Source: JAWLHU01 sp041690255
GTDB lineage: Bacteria; Bacillota; Sulfobacillia; Symbiobacteriales; Symbiobacteriaceae
Direction: 5' to 3'
NCBI GenBank assembly: GCA_041690255.1
Contig: JAWLHU010000003.1
Coordinates: 248,001-312,000, forward strand
DNA length: 64,000 bases
Position 1 is the stretch's first letter. Each line of letters starts with the position of its first letter. Positions 31,528 through 40,500 of this stretch are shown here, piece after piece. The translations under genes were made by a program, and so were the position numbers. Under the pieces are notes generated by a model. It saw only the letters and a list, made by a program, of their open reading frames with translations. It ran no database searches and had not been told where the DNA came from.

Positions 31528-32076
31528 ATGTCGAACGTATGTTTGTATTCACAAGGGAGGGTTGAGTATCCCATGGTCGCAGCACCTTACCTTGAACCCC
31601 TCAGTCGCTCCGCTCGGCTCGCCCGCCGTTGTGTTGAGAAGCTCCGGCTGACACTCCCGATCGATGTTGTGCGCCTTGCTGAGGAATGCCAAGTCCCGGT
31701 CTTGGAGCAACCACCAGGCGGACCTGATGAAGACGCATTCCTGGCCTATCACCCAGGTACTGACAGGTGGGCTATCTTCCTCAACCCCAGCTTTCGGGAT
31801 CCGTTCCGACGAAGGTTTACCCTAGCCCATGAGTTAGGCCATTACCTTCTGCACCGACAGCACATTCAAGCCACCGGGCAGCCCGCCCACGACTCATTCT
31901 GGATGGAGGCGGAGGCCAACGAGTTCGCTCGGGAGCTGCTGATGCCCATGGAGAGCGTGCTCGTCCATTCCCGAATGGGCCTGGCGGATTGGCAGGTCCG
32001 CCGGATATACGGCGTCTCCATGGCAGCTTGGCAGCACCGCCTGGCCGACATTGGAATCCTGCCCAGGTATCGCTAA
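31528..32076 (+). CDS. ImmA/IrrE-family metallopeptidase
   Basis: The 182 residues contain the zinc site HELGH (101-105) and the downstream EAEANEFARELLMP that supplies the third ligand; both are hallmarks of the ImmA/IrrE family (DUF955). PIDVVRLAEECQVPV is the typical N-terminal part. These proteases inactivate XRE repressors in response to a signal such as RecA activation or quorum sensing. An ATG at 31573 after GGGAGGG is an alternative start. Its pairing with the adjacent repressor makes it the likely trigger of the tail cassette. Confidence 0.88.
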   Translation: MSNVCLYSQGRVEYPMVAAPYLEPLSRSARLARRCVEKLRLTLPIDVVRLAEECQVPVLEQPPGGPDEDAFLAYHPGTDRWAIFLNPSFRDPFRRRFTLAHELGHYLLHRQHIQATGQPAHDSFWMEAEANEFARELLMPMESVLVHSRMGLADWQVRRIYGVSMAAWQHRLADIGILPRYR

Positions 32077-32331
32077 GAGACTATGCGCAAACGTTCTCGT
32101 GCCAGTGTGAATGCGTGGTCTGCATAACTACGGTCTTCTTTCGTTGCGTAGAGATCTTTTGTACGTAGTCCTACTGTGTTGAGTGTAGTCCGAAACATAC
32201 CCACACGTTATCGGCGGATGCTGTTACACTTATACGTATGATGATGGGTGCAACGCACCCAATTTCGCAAGGAAAATTCCCAGCGTGCAGTGATACGTGA
32301 GGTCGCGGACCTCTGCGAAGGAGGGACATGA
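32077..32331. other. Spacer between tail cassette and kinase genes
   Basis: About 255 bases, AT-richer than its flanks, with no gene. I looked here for a copy of the tRNA-Leu 3' end or of the 17.9-18.1 kb region as an attachment site and saw none. TATACG and TATGAT near 32233-32245 could serve as -10 boxes for the regulator gene, without a good -35. Confidence 0.35.
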
Positions 32332-32694
32332 ATGCCGCATATTCTCGTTGCCGACGATGATCTTGATATTGCCCGGCTGGTGGAGTTTCAGCTCCGCTTT
32401 CACGGGTTCACCGTCACCCTGGTCCACGACGGGCGGGCCGCCCTCGAAAAAGCAAAGGAGGTCCAGCCGGACCTGATCCTGGCCGACTGGATGATGCCGA
32501 CCATGGACGGCCTTCAGTGCCTGATGGCGATCAAGTCTGAACCCCGGCTGAAGCACCTGCCAGTCATTCTCATGACCGCCCGGGCTCAGGCGGCAGATGT
32601 GCAGGCCGGCATGGCTGCCGGTGCTGCCGCATACCTGGTCAAGCCCTTCCAACTGGAGCAACTGCTCCAGACCGTGCGGGGGGTGCTGGCATGA
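32332..32694 (+). CDS. Stand-alone CheY-like response regulator
   Basis: The 120 residues form a single receiver domain: acidic pocket VADDDLD, phospho-acceptor Asp in ILADWMMPTMDG, Thr in ILMTAR and Lys in YLVKPF. No output domain is attached. GGAGGG precedes the ATG, and the stop overlaps the start of the kinase gene by 4 bases. It is presumably phosphorylated by the neighbouring kinase and acts through protein contacts. Confidence 0.93.
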   Translation: MPHILVADDDLDIARLVEFQLRFHGFTVTLVHDGRAALEKAKEVQPDLILADWMMPTMDGLQCLMAIKSEPRLKHLPVILMTARAQAADVQAGMAAGAAAYLVKPFQLEQLLQTVRGVLA

Positions 32695-35201
32695 AGCGCC
32701 CAGCCTACCGCTGGGACACCGGACTGAGGGTACGCGTCCTCGGGCTTGTCGTCTTTCTCCTCTCCTTGCTCGTGGGGTTGGGCACCCTCCTTTCCTACAC
32801 TTTTACGCAGCTGAACGTCCTCCAGCAGGAGGCGGAGCGGACTCGCCAGAGCGTGATGATGATGGAACGGGCGGCCGGTACCTTCGCCGAGATGACCAGT
32901 GCGGTGCGTGGCTACCTACTGACCGGGCATGAGACCATGCTCCAGCCCTATGTTTCCGGGCAGGTCCAGCTGGATCAGTTGCTGGGGCAGCTGTCGGCCG
33001 CCACTACCGGCGATTCGCTCCAAACAGAGCGGGTGCGACTGGTCGAGGAGTTGGTCAAGACCTGGCGGGAGAAGGTTGCCGAGCCGGAGATTGCCAGCCG
33101 GCAGGTGAACTCGCCGGAGACAGGCGTGCTGGTGGTCAGTTCCGGCCTCAATTATATTGAAGAGATTCGCTCAGCGACCAACGAATACGTCCGCTACGAG
33201 TCAGACCGGCTGAGCAAAGAGGTGAAGTCGGTCAACGATCTCGCTGAGAAGCTGCGGCTCTACACGTGGTCCGGGGTCGGCCTTGCTGCCCTCCTGGCCC
33301 TGACCGGCTACTGGATCCTCGCCGGCTCGGTCACCCGAGCCACGGGAGCGCTCGCCGGTGCCGCCAACCGCATCGCGAAGGGCGAGCGGGACGTCATTCT
33401 GGAGCGACCGGTGGATGGTGAGCTCCAGGAGGTCGCGGAGGCCTTCATCTCCATGTCGGTCACCCTCTCCACCCAGGAGCGTCAGTTGCAGGAGCAGCAG
33501 GAGCAGCTGATCGCCCAGAACGAGGAGCTGATCGCCCAGCAGGAGTCCGTCCAGAGCCACGCGACGGAGCTGGAGCGACAGGAACGCCGGCTCTCCCGGC
33601 TGCACAACCTCTCCTCCAAGATGATCGGTTCCATTGAGATCGACCACCTGGCCGGCCAGATCCTCGATGAGTACCTGGACCTATACGGCGGGACAGCCGG
33701 CGCCCTGCTGCTGGCGGAGGAGTATGGCGACCGCATGCTGGTTCAGGCCGAGCGCTGGCTCTCACCGTCCCTCCGCGGGACCCTGGTCCGCCAGGCGGGG
33801 CCGCTGGCCCGGTGCGCCGAGCGGAGCCAGGTCGTGATGGCCCGGTACCCCGAGACGGTCACCCAACTCTCGGTCTGGGAGACCCAGGTGCCCGTCGCCC
33901 AGGAGATCTACGTCCCGCTGGTCCACACCGGACGGGTGATCGGTGTGGTGGTGATCGCCTTCACCGAGCTGCTCGAGCCCAACGCAGAGGCGCTGGCTCT
34001 CTGGGACTCCATCGCTGCCCAGGCCTCGGTCGCACTGGCCGCTGCCTACAACCACCTGGAGGTGAAGCGGGCCTTCCAGTCGCTCCAGGAGCAGGCGGCG
34101 CAGATCGAGGTCCTCAACGCTCAGCTGGAAGAGGAGCGGGACCGGGCGGCGGCCCAACTGGATATCTATCTCTCGATCGTCTCGACCATGCGCGCGGGTG
34201 CGTGGCTCTGCGACACCGGCGGGAACCTCCTGGTGGTCAACACCACCTTCCGGGAGTTCTTCGGCGAGGTTCGGGAGGATGCGCCTGCCGAAGAGGTGCT
34301 CACCAAGATCCAGACCCACCTCTCCACCGATGATCCCTTCTTGGACGATGTCCGGCACCTGATCCATTCGTACGATGAGGTGACAGAGGGCCGGATCCGG
34401 CTCTCCAGCGGCTACGTGCTCCAGTGGTCATCGGCGCCGGTGGGCACAGCCACACAGCGGGTGGGGCGGCTCTTCACCTTCCAGGACGTGACCGAACTGG
34501 CCGAGCTGGACCGGCTGAAGTCGGAGTTCGTCAACACGGTCTCCCACGAACTGAGGACGCCGCTCACCTCGATCATGGGCTACCTCTCCCTCGTCCTGGC
34601 AGAAACCGTGGGACCGTTGCAGGAGCAACAGAGAGAGTTCTTGAATGTAGTCTCCCGGAACACGACACGGCTGGCCAATCTGATCAACGACCTGCTGGAT
34701 ATTCAGCGGATCGAGTCCGGTCGCACGCCGCTTCAGCGGAGCCAGGTCTGCCTGCCCCGGGTTGTTCAGCAGGTGGCGGAGACCTTCCGGGTCCAGGCCG
34801 AGCAGAAGGGCCTGCGGTTCGAGGTGACCGCTGCGCCCGGAGAGCCTCCCCTGATCTCCGCCGATCCCGACCGCTTGACGCAGATCGCATCCAACCTGGT
34901 CTCCAATGCTGTCAAGTACACGCAGCGAGGGTCGGTCAAGGTCTCGGTCCAGTGGGGGCGGGAGTCGGTCGATATGATCGTAGAGGACACGGGCATCGGG
35001 ATCCCCGCGGCTGACCAGAAGCGGGTCTTCGAGAAGTTCTACCGTGCGGAGCATCCCTACGTGCGGGAGGTTGGTGGCACCGGTCTCGGACTGCCGATCG
35101 TCAAGACCATGGTCGAGGAGCACGGCGGGGAGATCAGGCTGGAGAGCGTGCCGGGCAAGGGGTCGAAGTTCATTGTCAGCTTCCCGCTCCTGTCGGGCTA
35201 G
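32691..35201 (+). CDS. Multidomain sensor histidine kinase (CHASE3-HAMP-GAF-PAS-HisKA-HATPase)
   Basis: The 836-residue membrane kinase shows, in order: helix 1 (15-36), a CHASE3-type extracellular domain (about 40-180), helix 2 (190-212), HAMP, a Gln/Glu-rich coiled coil (265-305), a GAF-like domain (315-460), a PAS-like domain (490-590) and HisKA with His619 in NTVSHELRTPL. The HATPase domain carries NLVSNAVKY, DTGIGIPAAD and GTGLGLPIVK. All catalytic boxes are intact. With the single-domain regulator it makes a two-component pair whose signal is unknown. Confidence 0.92.
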   Translation: MKRPAYRWDTGLRVRVLGLVVFLLSLLVGLGTLLSYTFTQLNVLQQEAERTRQSVMMMERAAGTFAEMTSAVRGYLLTGHETMLQPYVSGQVQLDQLLGQLSAATTGDSLQTERVRLVEELVKTWREKVAEPEIASRQVNSPETGVLVVSSGLNYIEEIRSATNEYVRYESDRLSKEVKSVNDLAEKLRLYTWSGVGLAALLALTGYWILAGSVTRATGALAGAANRIAKGERDVILERPVDGELQEVAEAFISMSVTLSTQERQLQEQQEQLIAQNEELIAQQESVQSHATELERQERRLSRLHNLSSKMIGSIEIDHLAGQILDEYLDLYGGTAGALLLAEEYGDRMLVQAERWLSPSLRGTLVRQAGPLARCAERSQVVMARYPETVTQLSVWETQVPVAQEIYVPLVHTGRVIGVVVIAFTELLEPNAEALALWDSIAAQASVALAAAYNHLEVKRAFQSLQEQAAQIEVLNAQLEEERDRAAAQLDIYLSIVSTMRAGAWLCDTGGNLLVVNTTFREFFGEVREDAPAEEVLTKIQTHLSTDDPFLDDVRHLIHSYDEVTEGRIRLSSGYVLQWSSAPVGTATQRVGRLFTFQDVTELAELDRLKSEFVNTVSHELRTPLTSIMGYLSLVLAETVGPLQEQQREFLNVVSRNTTRLANLINDLLDIQRIESGRTPLQRSQVCLPRVVQQVAETFRVQAEQKGLRFEVTAAPGEPPLISADPDRLTQIASNLVSNAVKYTQRGSVKVSVQWGRESVDMIVEDTGIGIPAADQKRVFEKFYRAEHPYVREVGGTGLGLPIVKTMVEEHGGEIRLESVPGKGSKFIVSFPLLSG

Positions 35202-35216
35202 AGGGAGGTAGGGGCC

Positions 35217-35600
35217 ATGAGGGAGCCCCGGTATCGGACGGATGTCCGTGAGGACCAGGTGGAATCGATCCTGCTGCACGCCTTTATCGACCTCATTCAG
35301 GAGCGGAAGGCGGCCGGCCGTCGGGAGCTTGCAGCCACCCACGAGACCATCGCTAACTGGCTGTCAGAGCGCACGACCCTGCGGGTGACGAAGCAGCACG
35401 TGCAGTACCTGACCCTGGCGCTCCGGGACGGGCTGATTATCGATGTGGGCGGCGGCGGGATCGGCCTGCCGAACACGTACGACACCCGGGAGAAGGCCAT
35501 GGGGATCGATGCGTTCTGGGACCAGGTCGATGCCTTCCTCATGGTCTGGAAGATGCCGAACCGAAAGACATTGCTTGAAGCGGATGGCCCCGGGGCATAA
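35217..35600 (+). CDS. Hypothetical winged-helix-like protein
   Basis: The 127 residues (ILLHAFIDLIQERKAAGRRE..., ETIANWLSERTTLRVTKQHV) have a helix-turn-helix feel in the first half, and the rest is unassigned. GGGAGG precedes the ATG 16 bases after the kinase stop, so it is part of the same transcript. A terminator overlaps its last codons. A DNA-binding output for the two-component pair is possible but not shown. Confidence 0.55.
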   Translation: MREPRYRTDVREDQVESILLHAFIDLIQERKAAGRRELAATHETIANWLSERTTLRVTKQHVQYLTLALRDGLIIDVGGGGIGLPNTYDTREKAMGIDAFWDQVDAFLMVWKMPNRKTLLEADGPGA

Positions 35601-35614
35601 GCCTCGGGGTTTTC
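35588..35614 (+). terminator. Terminator of the kinase operon
   Basis: CCCCGGGGC and GCCTCGGGG pair with one mismatch and are followed by TTTTCG. The stem begins inside the last codons of the preceding gene. Confidence 0.75.
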
Positions 35615-35709
35615 GCGTCGGTAAGCGACTGCCGCTGATTCCCCGGCAGGAGATCCGCATACACAATTCTAATAAGTACAGACTTCGGTTTCAGAGGAGG
35701 GGCTGCCCC

Positions 35710-37080
35710 ATGGTAATCTACCGTTCCGCCTCCGACCTGGCCCGATCCATCCGTCGTCGGGAACTGTCAGCTGTGGAGGTCCTGGAGGCACATCTGGCGC
35801 AGATCGAGGCCCGGAATCCGGCCCTGAACGCTGTGATCACGCTGGATGCAGAGAGCGCCAGGCGGCGGGCGCGGGAGGCCGATGCCGCCCTGGATCGGGG
35901 CGAGGTCTGGGGACCCCTGCACGGCCTGCCGCTCACCCTGAAAGATGGCCACTCCGTCGCCGGCATGCGGACCACGGCCGGCTGGAAGCCCCTGGCCGAG
36001 CACGTGCCCGAGCGGGACGGCAGCGTCGCCGCCAGGCTGAAGGGCGCCGGGGCGATCATCATGGGCAAGACCAATGTGCCGACCCTTCTGGGCGACTACC
36101 AGTGCTATAACCCGATCTTTGGCCGGACCAACAACCCCTGGAACCCCGAGCGCACGCCCGGCGGCTCCAGCGGCGGGGCGGCGGCGGCCCTGGCGGCGGG
36201 GATGACCCCGCTGGAAGTCGGCAGCGACGTGGGCGGCTCGATCCGCATCCCCAGCCACTTCTGCGGCCTCTTCGGTCTCAAGCCGACCGAGCACCGGGTC
36301 TCGCTCGCGGGCCATATCCCCGAGCCACCGGGCACCCCGCGCACCGCCCGGGCCATGGCGGTCATCGGCCCGATGGCCCGGACGATCGAGGACCTGGACC
36401 TGGCCTTCCGGATCCTCGCCGGACCCGACCCGGGCGATCTCGACGTACCGCCGGTCCCATTACGGGAGGTGGCGCAGCCCGCCCTGAAGGGACTGCAGAT
36501 CGCCTGGTCACCCTCTCTGCCTGGAGGGCGTGTCTCCGCCGCAATCCGGCAGGCGGTCGAGCGGACCGCCAATCTCCTGGCCGGCGAGGGCGCTCAGGTC
36601 GAGCAGGCCCTGCCCCACCTGGATTATGACCGGGCCCGCACGGCCTTCTGGACCCTGACTGACACGATCTTCAAAGCGATGCAGCCACCGGCCGAGGGAC
36701 AGCGTACCTTCACCGCTGCCGACTGGCTGATGGCGCTGCATGAGCGGGACCAGGCCGCCGCGGCGGTGGAGCGGTTCCTCGCCGACCACGACCTCCTCCT
36801 CTGCCCAGTGGCGGCCAGCACCGCCATTGCCCACTGCAAGCCGGGCACCCCGGTCCCCGTCGATGACGAGCCCCTTCCCTACATGGACGCCTTCGCCCTC
36901 TCCCAGCTCTTCAGCCTGACCGGCCACCCGACGCTGACGATCCCGGTGGGGCTCGATCCCGACGGCCTGCCGATCGGCCTGCAGCTGGTCGCCCGGCGAT
37001 GGGACGAGGAGCACCTCCTGGCCGTGGGCGCCGCGGTAGCCGCTGTGACCGGCTCGTTCCAGCGCCCGCCTGGGTACTAG
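35710..37080 (+). CDS. Amidase (amidase-signature family)
   Basis: 456 residues from the ATG at 35710, 8 bases after AGGAGGGG. The catalytic Ser-cisSer-Lys triad is present: Lys78 in LKDG, Ser153 in GGSSGG and Ser177 in SDVGGSIR. The enzyme hydrolyses amides to carboxylate and ammonia. It lacks GatB/GatC neighbours and so is unlikely to be GatA of the tRNA amidotransferase. The substrate cannot be read from the sequence. Confidence 0.92.
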   Translation: MVIYRSASDLARSIRRRELSAVEVLEAHLAQIEARNPALNAVITLDAESARRRAREADAALDRGEVWGPLHGLPLTLKDGHSVAGMRTTAGWKPLAEHVPERDGSVAARLKGAGAIIMGKTNVPTLLGDYQCYNPIFGRTNNPWNPERTPGGSSGGAAAALAAGMTPLEVGSDVGGSIRIPSHFCGLFGLKPTEHRVSLAGHIPEPPGTPRTARAMAVIGPMARTIEDLDLAFRILAGPDPGDLDVPPVPLREVAQPALKGLQIAWSPSLPGGRVSAAIRQAVERTANLLAGEGAQVEQALPHLDYDRARTAFWTLTDTIFKAMQPPAEGQRTFTAADWLMALHERDQAAAAVERFLADHDLLLCPVAASTAIAHCKPGTPVPVDDEPLPYMDAFALSQLFSLTGHPTLTIPVGLDPDGLPIGLQLVARRWDEEHLLAVGAAVAAVTGSFQRPPGY

Positions 37081-37162
37081 CCACCGGCAGCCGGGTCCCA
37101 GGCACAGCCAGCCTGCGGGTAGCCAATCGCTTCCGGGCCATACTAGGCCCGGAGGTGTTTCC

Positions 37163-37309
37163 ATGACCCGACCCGACGATGACCGGGGCCGGAACCGGCT
37201 CCGTGACAAGCGTGCCACAGCCCCTCCGCCACCGCTGGACGATGCCGAGCGGAGCGCTGCCTTCGTCCAGGAGGGCAAGGACCTGGAGCGGCGGGAAGAC
37301 CATCCATAA
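37163..37309 (+). CDS. 48-residue charged small protein
   Basis: A frame starting MTRPDDDRGRNRLRDKRATA is preceded by GGAGGTG with 6-base spacing and is followed at once by a terminator. This is the pattern of a real small gene. The product is highly charged and probably disordered. No homologue recognised. Confidence 0.55.
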   Translation: MTRPDDDRGRNRLRDKRATAPPPPLDDAERSAAFVQEGKDLERREDHP

Positions 37310-37315
37310 CGCTGG

Positions 37316-37346
37316 AGGATCCCTGCGAAAGCGGGGATCCTTCCTT
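37316..37346 (+). terminator. Terminator after the small gene
   Basis: AGGATCCC and GGGATCCT enclose a 10-base loop and are followed by TCCTTG. Confidence 0.7.
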
Positions 37347-37427
37347 GAATGGCCCAGTTTGGCACCCCGAGCGGATGAAGATGGACTGGATCCCGGCATA
37401 TCATCCACCCAAATGGGGGGATGCGCC

Positions 37428-38186
37428 ATGCCGACGGAGTTCCAAGAGACACGGGCCCTGCTGGAGCGCATGGAGCATCAACTGAAGCGGTTCGACCGGG
37501 CCGGCGACCACCGGGCCGCCTTCCTGCGGGTCTACGCTGCCATGACCCGCCGGGTGCTCCGGCGCATGGAGGATGGCCGCTTCTTCCTGGATCCCGCCTG
37601 GATCGAGCGGGTGGCCATCCGCTTCGCCGGCATGTATTTCGACGCCCTGCGGGCCTACGACCGCCGGCAGCGCTGCCCGCCCGCCTGGCAGACCGCCTTC
37701 GATGCCGCCGTCCAAAAGCGAACCTTCCTCCTGGAGGATGTGGTCCTCGGCGTCAACGCCCACATTAACAACGACTTGCCGCAAGTCCTCGCGTCGATCC
37801 TGGCCGAGGAGGGCGATTGGGGCGACACGGGCCGCATGGAGCGGCGCCGGTACGACCACGACCAGATCAACCGGATCCTCAGCGAGATCGTTGAAACCGT
37901 GGAGGATGAGGTCGCAGCCCACTATGGCCGCCTGGTTCACACCCTCGGCCGGCTGATGGGCCGGCTGGATGAACTCCTGGCCGCGGCTGGTCTGAAGCGC
38001 TTCCGCGACAACACCTGGCGGCAGGGCAGCTTCCTGCTTGCCGCCGCCAGCGAAGCGGAGCGAGCCGAAGTCCGGGCCTGGGTGGAGGACGATGCCCGCT
38101 GGGTGGCCGGTCAGATCCTTCGCTTCGGCGCCCCCGCCTGGGCGCGACCAGCGGCGGGCATAGCCCGCCGCCTCCGCCTCTTCTGA
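37428..38186 (+). CDS. DUF5995 family protein
   Basis: The 252 residues are helical with the family's conserved core (VVLGVNAHINNDLPQVLASI) and an early stretch RFDRAGDHRAAFLRVYAAMT. DUF5995 proteins have no established function. A run of G lies 8 bases before the ATG at 37428. It converges with the AIM24 gene, with no terminator visible between them. Confidence 0.75.
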   Translation: MPTEFQETRALLERMEHQLKRFDRAGDHRAAFLRVYAAMTRRVLRRMEDGRFFLDPAWIERVAIRFAGMYFDALRAYDRRQRCPPAWQTAFDAAVQKRTFLLEDVVLGVNAHINNDLPQVLASILAEEGDWGDTGRMERRRYDHDQINRILSEIVETVEDEVAAHYGRLVHTLGRLMGRLDELLAAAGLKRFRDNTWRQGSFLLAAASEAERAEVRAWVEDDARWVAGQILRFGAPAWARPAAGIARRLRLF

Positions 38187-38867
38187 TCAGTTGGACCGAT
38201 TGGGGAGCTTCGGGACTAGCCAATTGACCAGCGACTCCTCGGAGCGGGTCTGCATGTAGATCAGGCCCGGACCGGTGAACTCACAGACCAAGCCCTCGCC
38301 GCTGGCGATGGTGGAGAACCAGCCCTGGGCCGCCTTGCGCACCTGGAAGTTCATGCCGTCGCTGAAGCCGACTACATGGCCGGTGTCGATGATATACCGC
38401 TCACCGGGGGCGAGTTGCTTCCAGTGCAGCGCCCCATAGGTATTGAAGAGGAGCAGGCCGTGCCCCTGGACCCGGAGCAGGAACAGTCCGCCGCCGCCGA
38501 AGAAGCCGCGGGCGCCGCCCCACTGGGAGTCGACGCTGAGCGATGCCGAGCCGGCCAGGAAGGCGCCCGACTTGAGGAACATGGTCTGCCCCTGCAGCTC
38601 CAGCCCGGTGATATCGCCGGGCAGGGCCGGGGCCAGGGTCAGCTCGCCCGGGCCGCCCTGGGCCTGGAACTTGGAGGTGAAGAAGGACTCGCCACCCAGG
38701 AAGGAGCGCCCGAGTGCGCCCATGAATCCACCCTTCATCTCGGTCTGGAGCGAGACGTTGCTGCTCATGGAGACCATGGCGCCCCCCTCGGCCTGCATGG
38801 TCTCGCCGGGATCGAGGGTCACGATAGCCAGGGCGTAGCTCGGCTGGTACATGATCTGGTGTCGCAT
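38187..38867 (-). CDS. AIM24 family protein
   Basis: The 226 residues show the TIGR00266/AIM24 pattern: LDPGETMQAEGGAMVSMSSN, then GGESFFTSKF, GLELQGQTMFLKSGAFLA and a Gly-rich FFGGGGLFLLRVQG. The fold is a double beta-roll resembling cupin-like tubby proteins. Function in bacteria is unknown. The gene directly follows the DUF885 gene and is probably co-transcribed. Confidence 0.88.
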   Translation of the reverse strand: MRHQIMYQPSYALAIVTLDPGETMQAEGGAMVSMSSNVSLQTEMKGGFMGALGRSFLGGESFFTSKFQAQGGPGELTLAPALPGDITGLELQGQTMFLKSGAFLAGSASLSVDSQWGGARGFFGGGGLFLLRVQGHGLLLFNTYGALHWKQLAPGERYIIDTGHVVGFSDGMNFQVRKAAQGWFSTIASGEGLVCEFTGPGLIYMQTRSEESLVNWLVPKLPNRSN

Positions 38868-38868
38868 C

Positions 38869-40425
38869 TCAGATTCTCCCTTCCAGTATCGCTTTGCGCT
38901 GATTCGCTTCCAGGGACAGGAGCCCCTTCAACGTCTTCATGGAAATATAGCCGGATGAGAAGAGCAGCTCATTCCACTCCCGTGTGGTGAGGCCGTGGGT
39001 CGCCTCCAGCCGCTCCAACTCCCGCATGCCGGTGTAGTAGGTGGTCATGTAGCCCGGCCACTGCACCTGGAAGAGGATCTGGCCCATGGCCTCGGGCTCG
39101 GTGAAGTCCAGGTAGCGCCGGTAGAGCTCCGCCACCTCCGCCACCGGCCGCCTGTGCAGGTTCAGCTCGATGTCGGCCCGCACCCGGACGGCCGTATGGA
39201 GCCGCCGGTAGGCGACGAAGAGCGGGAAGGCCCGGTCGGGGAAGATCCCCTCCAGCATCCGCTCCGAGCGGTGGGCGATCCCTTCGGTCAGGTGGGAGTC
39301 CCGGGTCATGGCCATGCCGACCTTAAACGAGAGCGGAATCGAGCCGGCGGTCGCCTTCACCCGCTGGGCGTGGTGGCCCGGGTAGCACTCGTGCAGGGCC
39401 ATCATCTGCATCCAGCCGCGGGAGACGGCGGTGTAGTTGTGCTTGTTGAGGAAGACGCTCCCCCTCAGGTTCCCGCGCAGGATATTCCCGCCGCGGTAGG
39501 CGCCCCAGGGGTAGGAGTCCTTGATATCGTCCGGCACCTCGCCGACATCGCAGACCTCGCCATCGGGCAGGGTCATGAGCGCCAGGCAGGCGTTCCGGGC
39601 GGCATCCACATAGCCGACCATCTCCTGGAGCATCGCCTCGGGGTTCGGGGCGTGCGGCAACTCGGCGGCGAGGATCTCCTCGGGGCTCTTGCCCGGGCTG
39701 AGCCGGGCGGCCAGGGAGCGGTACTCCTCGTCGCAGCGGGCGATCTCACCGTCGGCCCACTCCAGCGTGGTGGCCAGGTCCGCGCCGAAGATCTCAGCCA
39801 TCACCCGCTCGTAGGGCAGGTCGGCGACCGAGCCGTCCGGCTTCAGCCCCTTCAGGTCGGCCTTCAGGGCCAGAGCGCTTCCCTTCAGGCCGGCCAGGCC
39901 CTCTGCCAGGTCCTCGGCCCGCTCCCACTGGGGCACGGCTCCCTCTGCCCGCTCGACCACCCGGAGGAGCGCATCCAGCGAGCGCTCCACCTGCTCGCGC
40001 CGCTCGATCGTCAGCGATGCGGTCATCGCACCGGCCTCCGAGATGATCGATGGGGCGGCATCCAGCCGGGCAAGGAGGGCGGGGAGCCGCTCGGAGGCTG
40101 GGCGGGGGTCATCGAAAAGAAGGTCGGAGAGGGAGTTGGTCACGCTGCCCACATAGCGGAAGGGGTAGCGCTGGTCCTCCTCGATCCGGGCGGTCAGGGT
40201 CTCAAGCACTTCAAGCCAGTGGTTGCGCAGGAGGCCGTCGAACTGGGTCGCAGGGTGGGTCAGGACCTCGGCGGAGAGGCTGCGGACCTCGCTGAGGAGG
40301 CCGTCTACCCCCTCCTCCCCGGGCACGAAGGGCTGGGTCTCATAGGAGCCGGCGGAGCGATAGCGGAGGACCAGGTCGGTCACCCGATGATCCAGGTGCT
40401 GGTTCGATGTCGCGTCGTTGATCAT
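38869..40425 (-). CDS. DUF885 family putative metallopeptidase
   Basis: The 518 residues carry the DUF885 zinc-site motif in the form HECYPGHHAQ, followed by a second conserved helix LTEGIAHRSERM. No signal peptide is seen. DUF885 proteins are predicted carboxypeptidase-like hydrolases with undefined substrates. The upstream region contains an unusual 10-bp tandem repeat array. A GGGGGCGA site lies before the ATG. Confidence 0.85.
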   Translation of the reverse strand: MINDATSNQHLDHRVTDLVLRYRSAGSYETQPFVPGEEGVDGLLSEVRSLSAEVLTHPATQFDGLLRNHWLEVLETLTARIEEDQRYPFRYVGSVTNSLSDLLFDDPRPASERLPALLARLDAAPSIISEAGAMTASLTIERREQVERSLDALLRVVERAEGAVPQWERAEDLAEGLAGLKGSALALKADLKGLKPDGSVADLPYERVMAEIFGADLATTLEWADGEIARCDEEYRSLAARLSPGKSPEEILAAELPHAPNPEAMLQEMVGYVDAARNACLALMTLPDGEVCDVGEVPDDIKDSYPWGAYRGGNILRGNLRGSVFLNKHNYTAVSRGWMQMMALHECYPGHHAQRVKATAGSIPLSFKVGMAMTRDSHLTEGIAHRSERMLEGIFPDRAFPLFVAYRRLHTAVRVRADIELNLHRRPVAEVAELYRRYLDFTEPEAMGQILFQVQWPGYMTTYYTGMRELERLEATHGLTTREWNELLFSSGYISMKTLKGLLSLEANQRKAILEGRI

Positions 40426-40500
40426 TGCAGGTCGCCCCCATTCTCGGAAAGAGTTCCAGTCTCAGGGGCGCCTTTCCTCCATCAATGTCGCCGTTTCGCC

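Noticed and set aside
18113..32076. Complete temperate prophage
   Set aside because: No packaging, head, replication or integration genes could be found on either strand.
17803..32331. tRNA-Leu(CAA) as phage attachment site
   Set aside because: The tRNA lies close to one end of the tail cassette, but no duplicate of its 3' end occurs near 32 kb and there is no integrase gene.
35710..37080. GatA subunit of tRNA amidotransferase
   Set aside because: No gatB or gatC neighbours; the sequence fits a general amidase-signature hydrolase.
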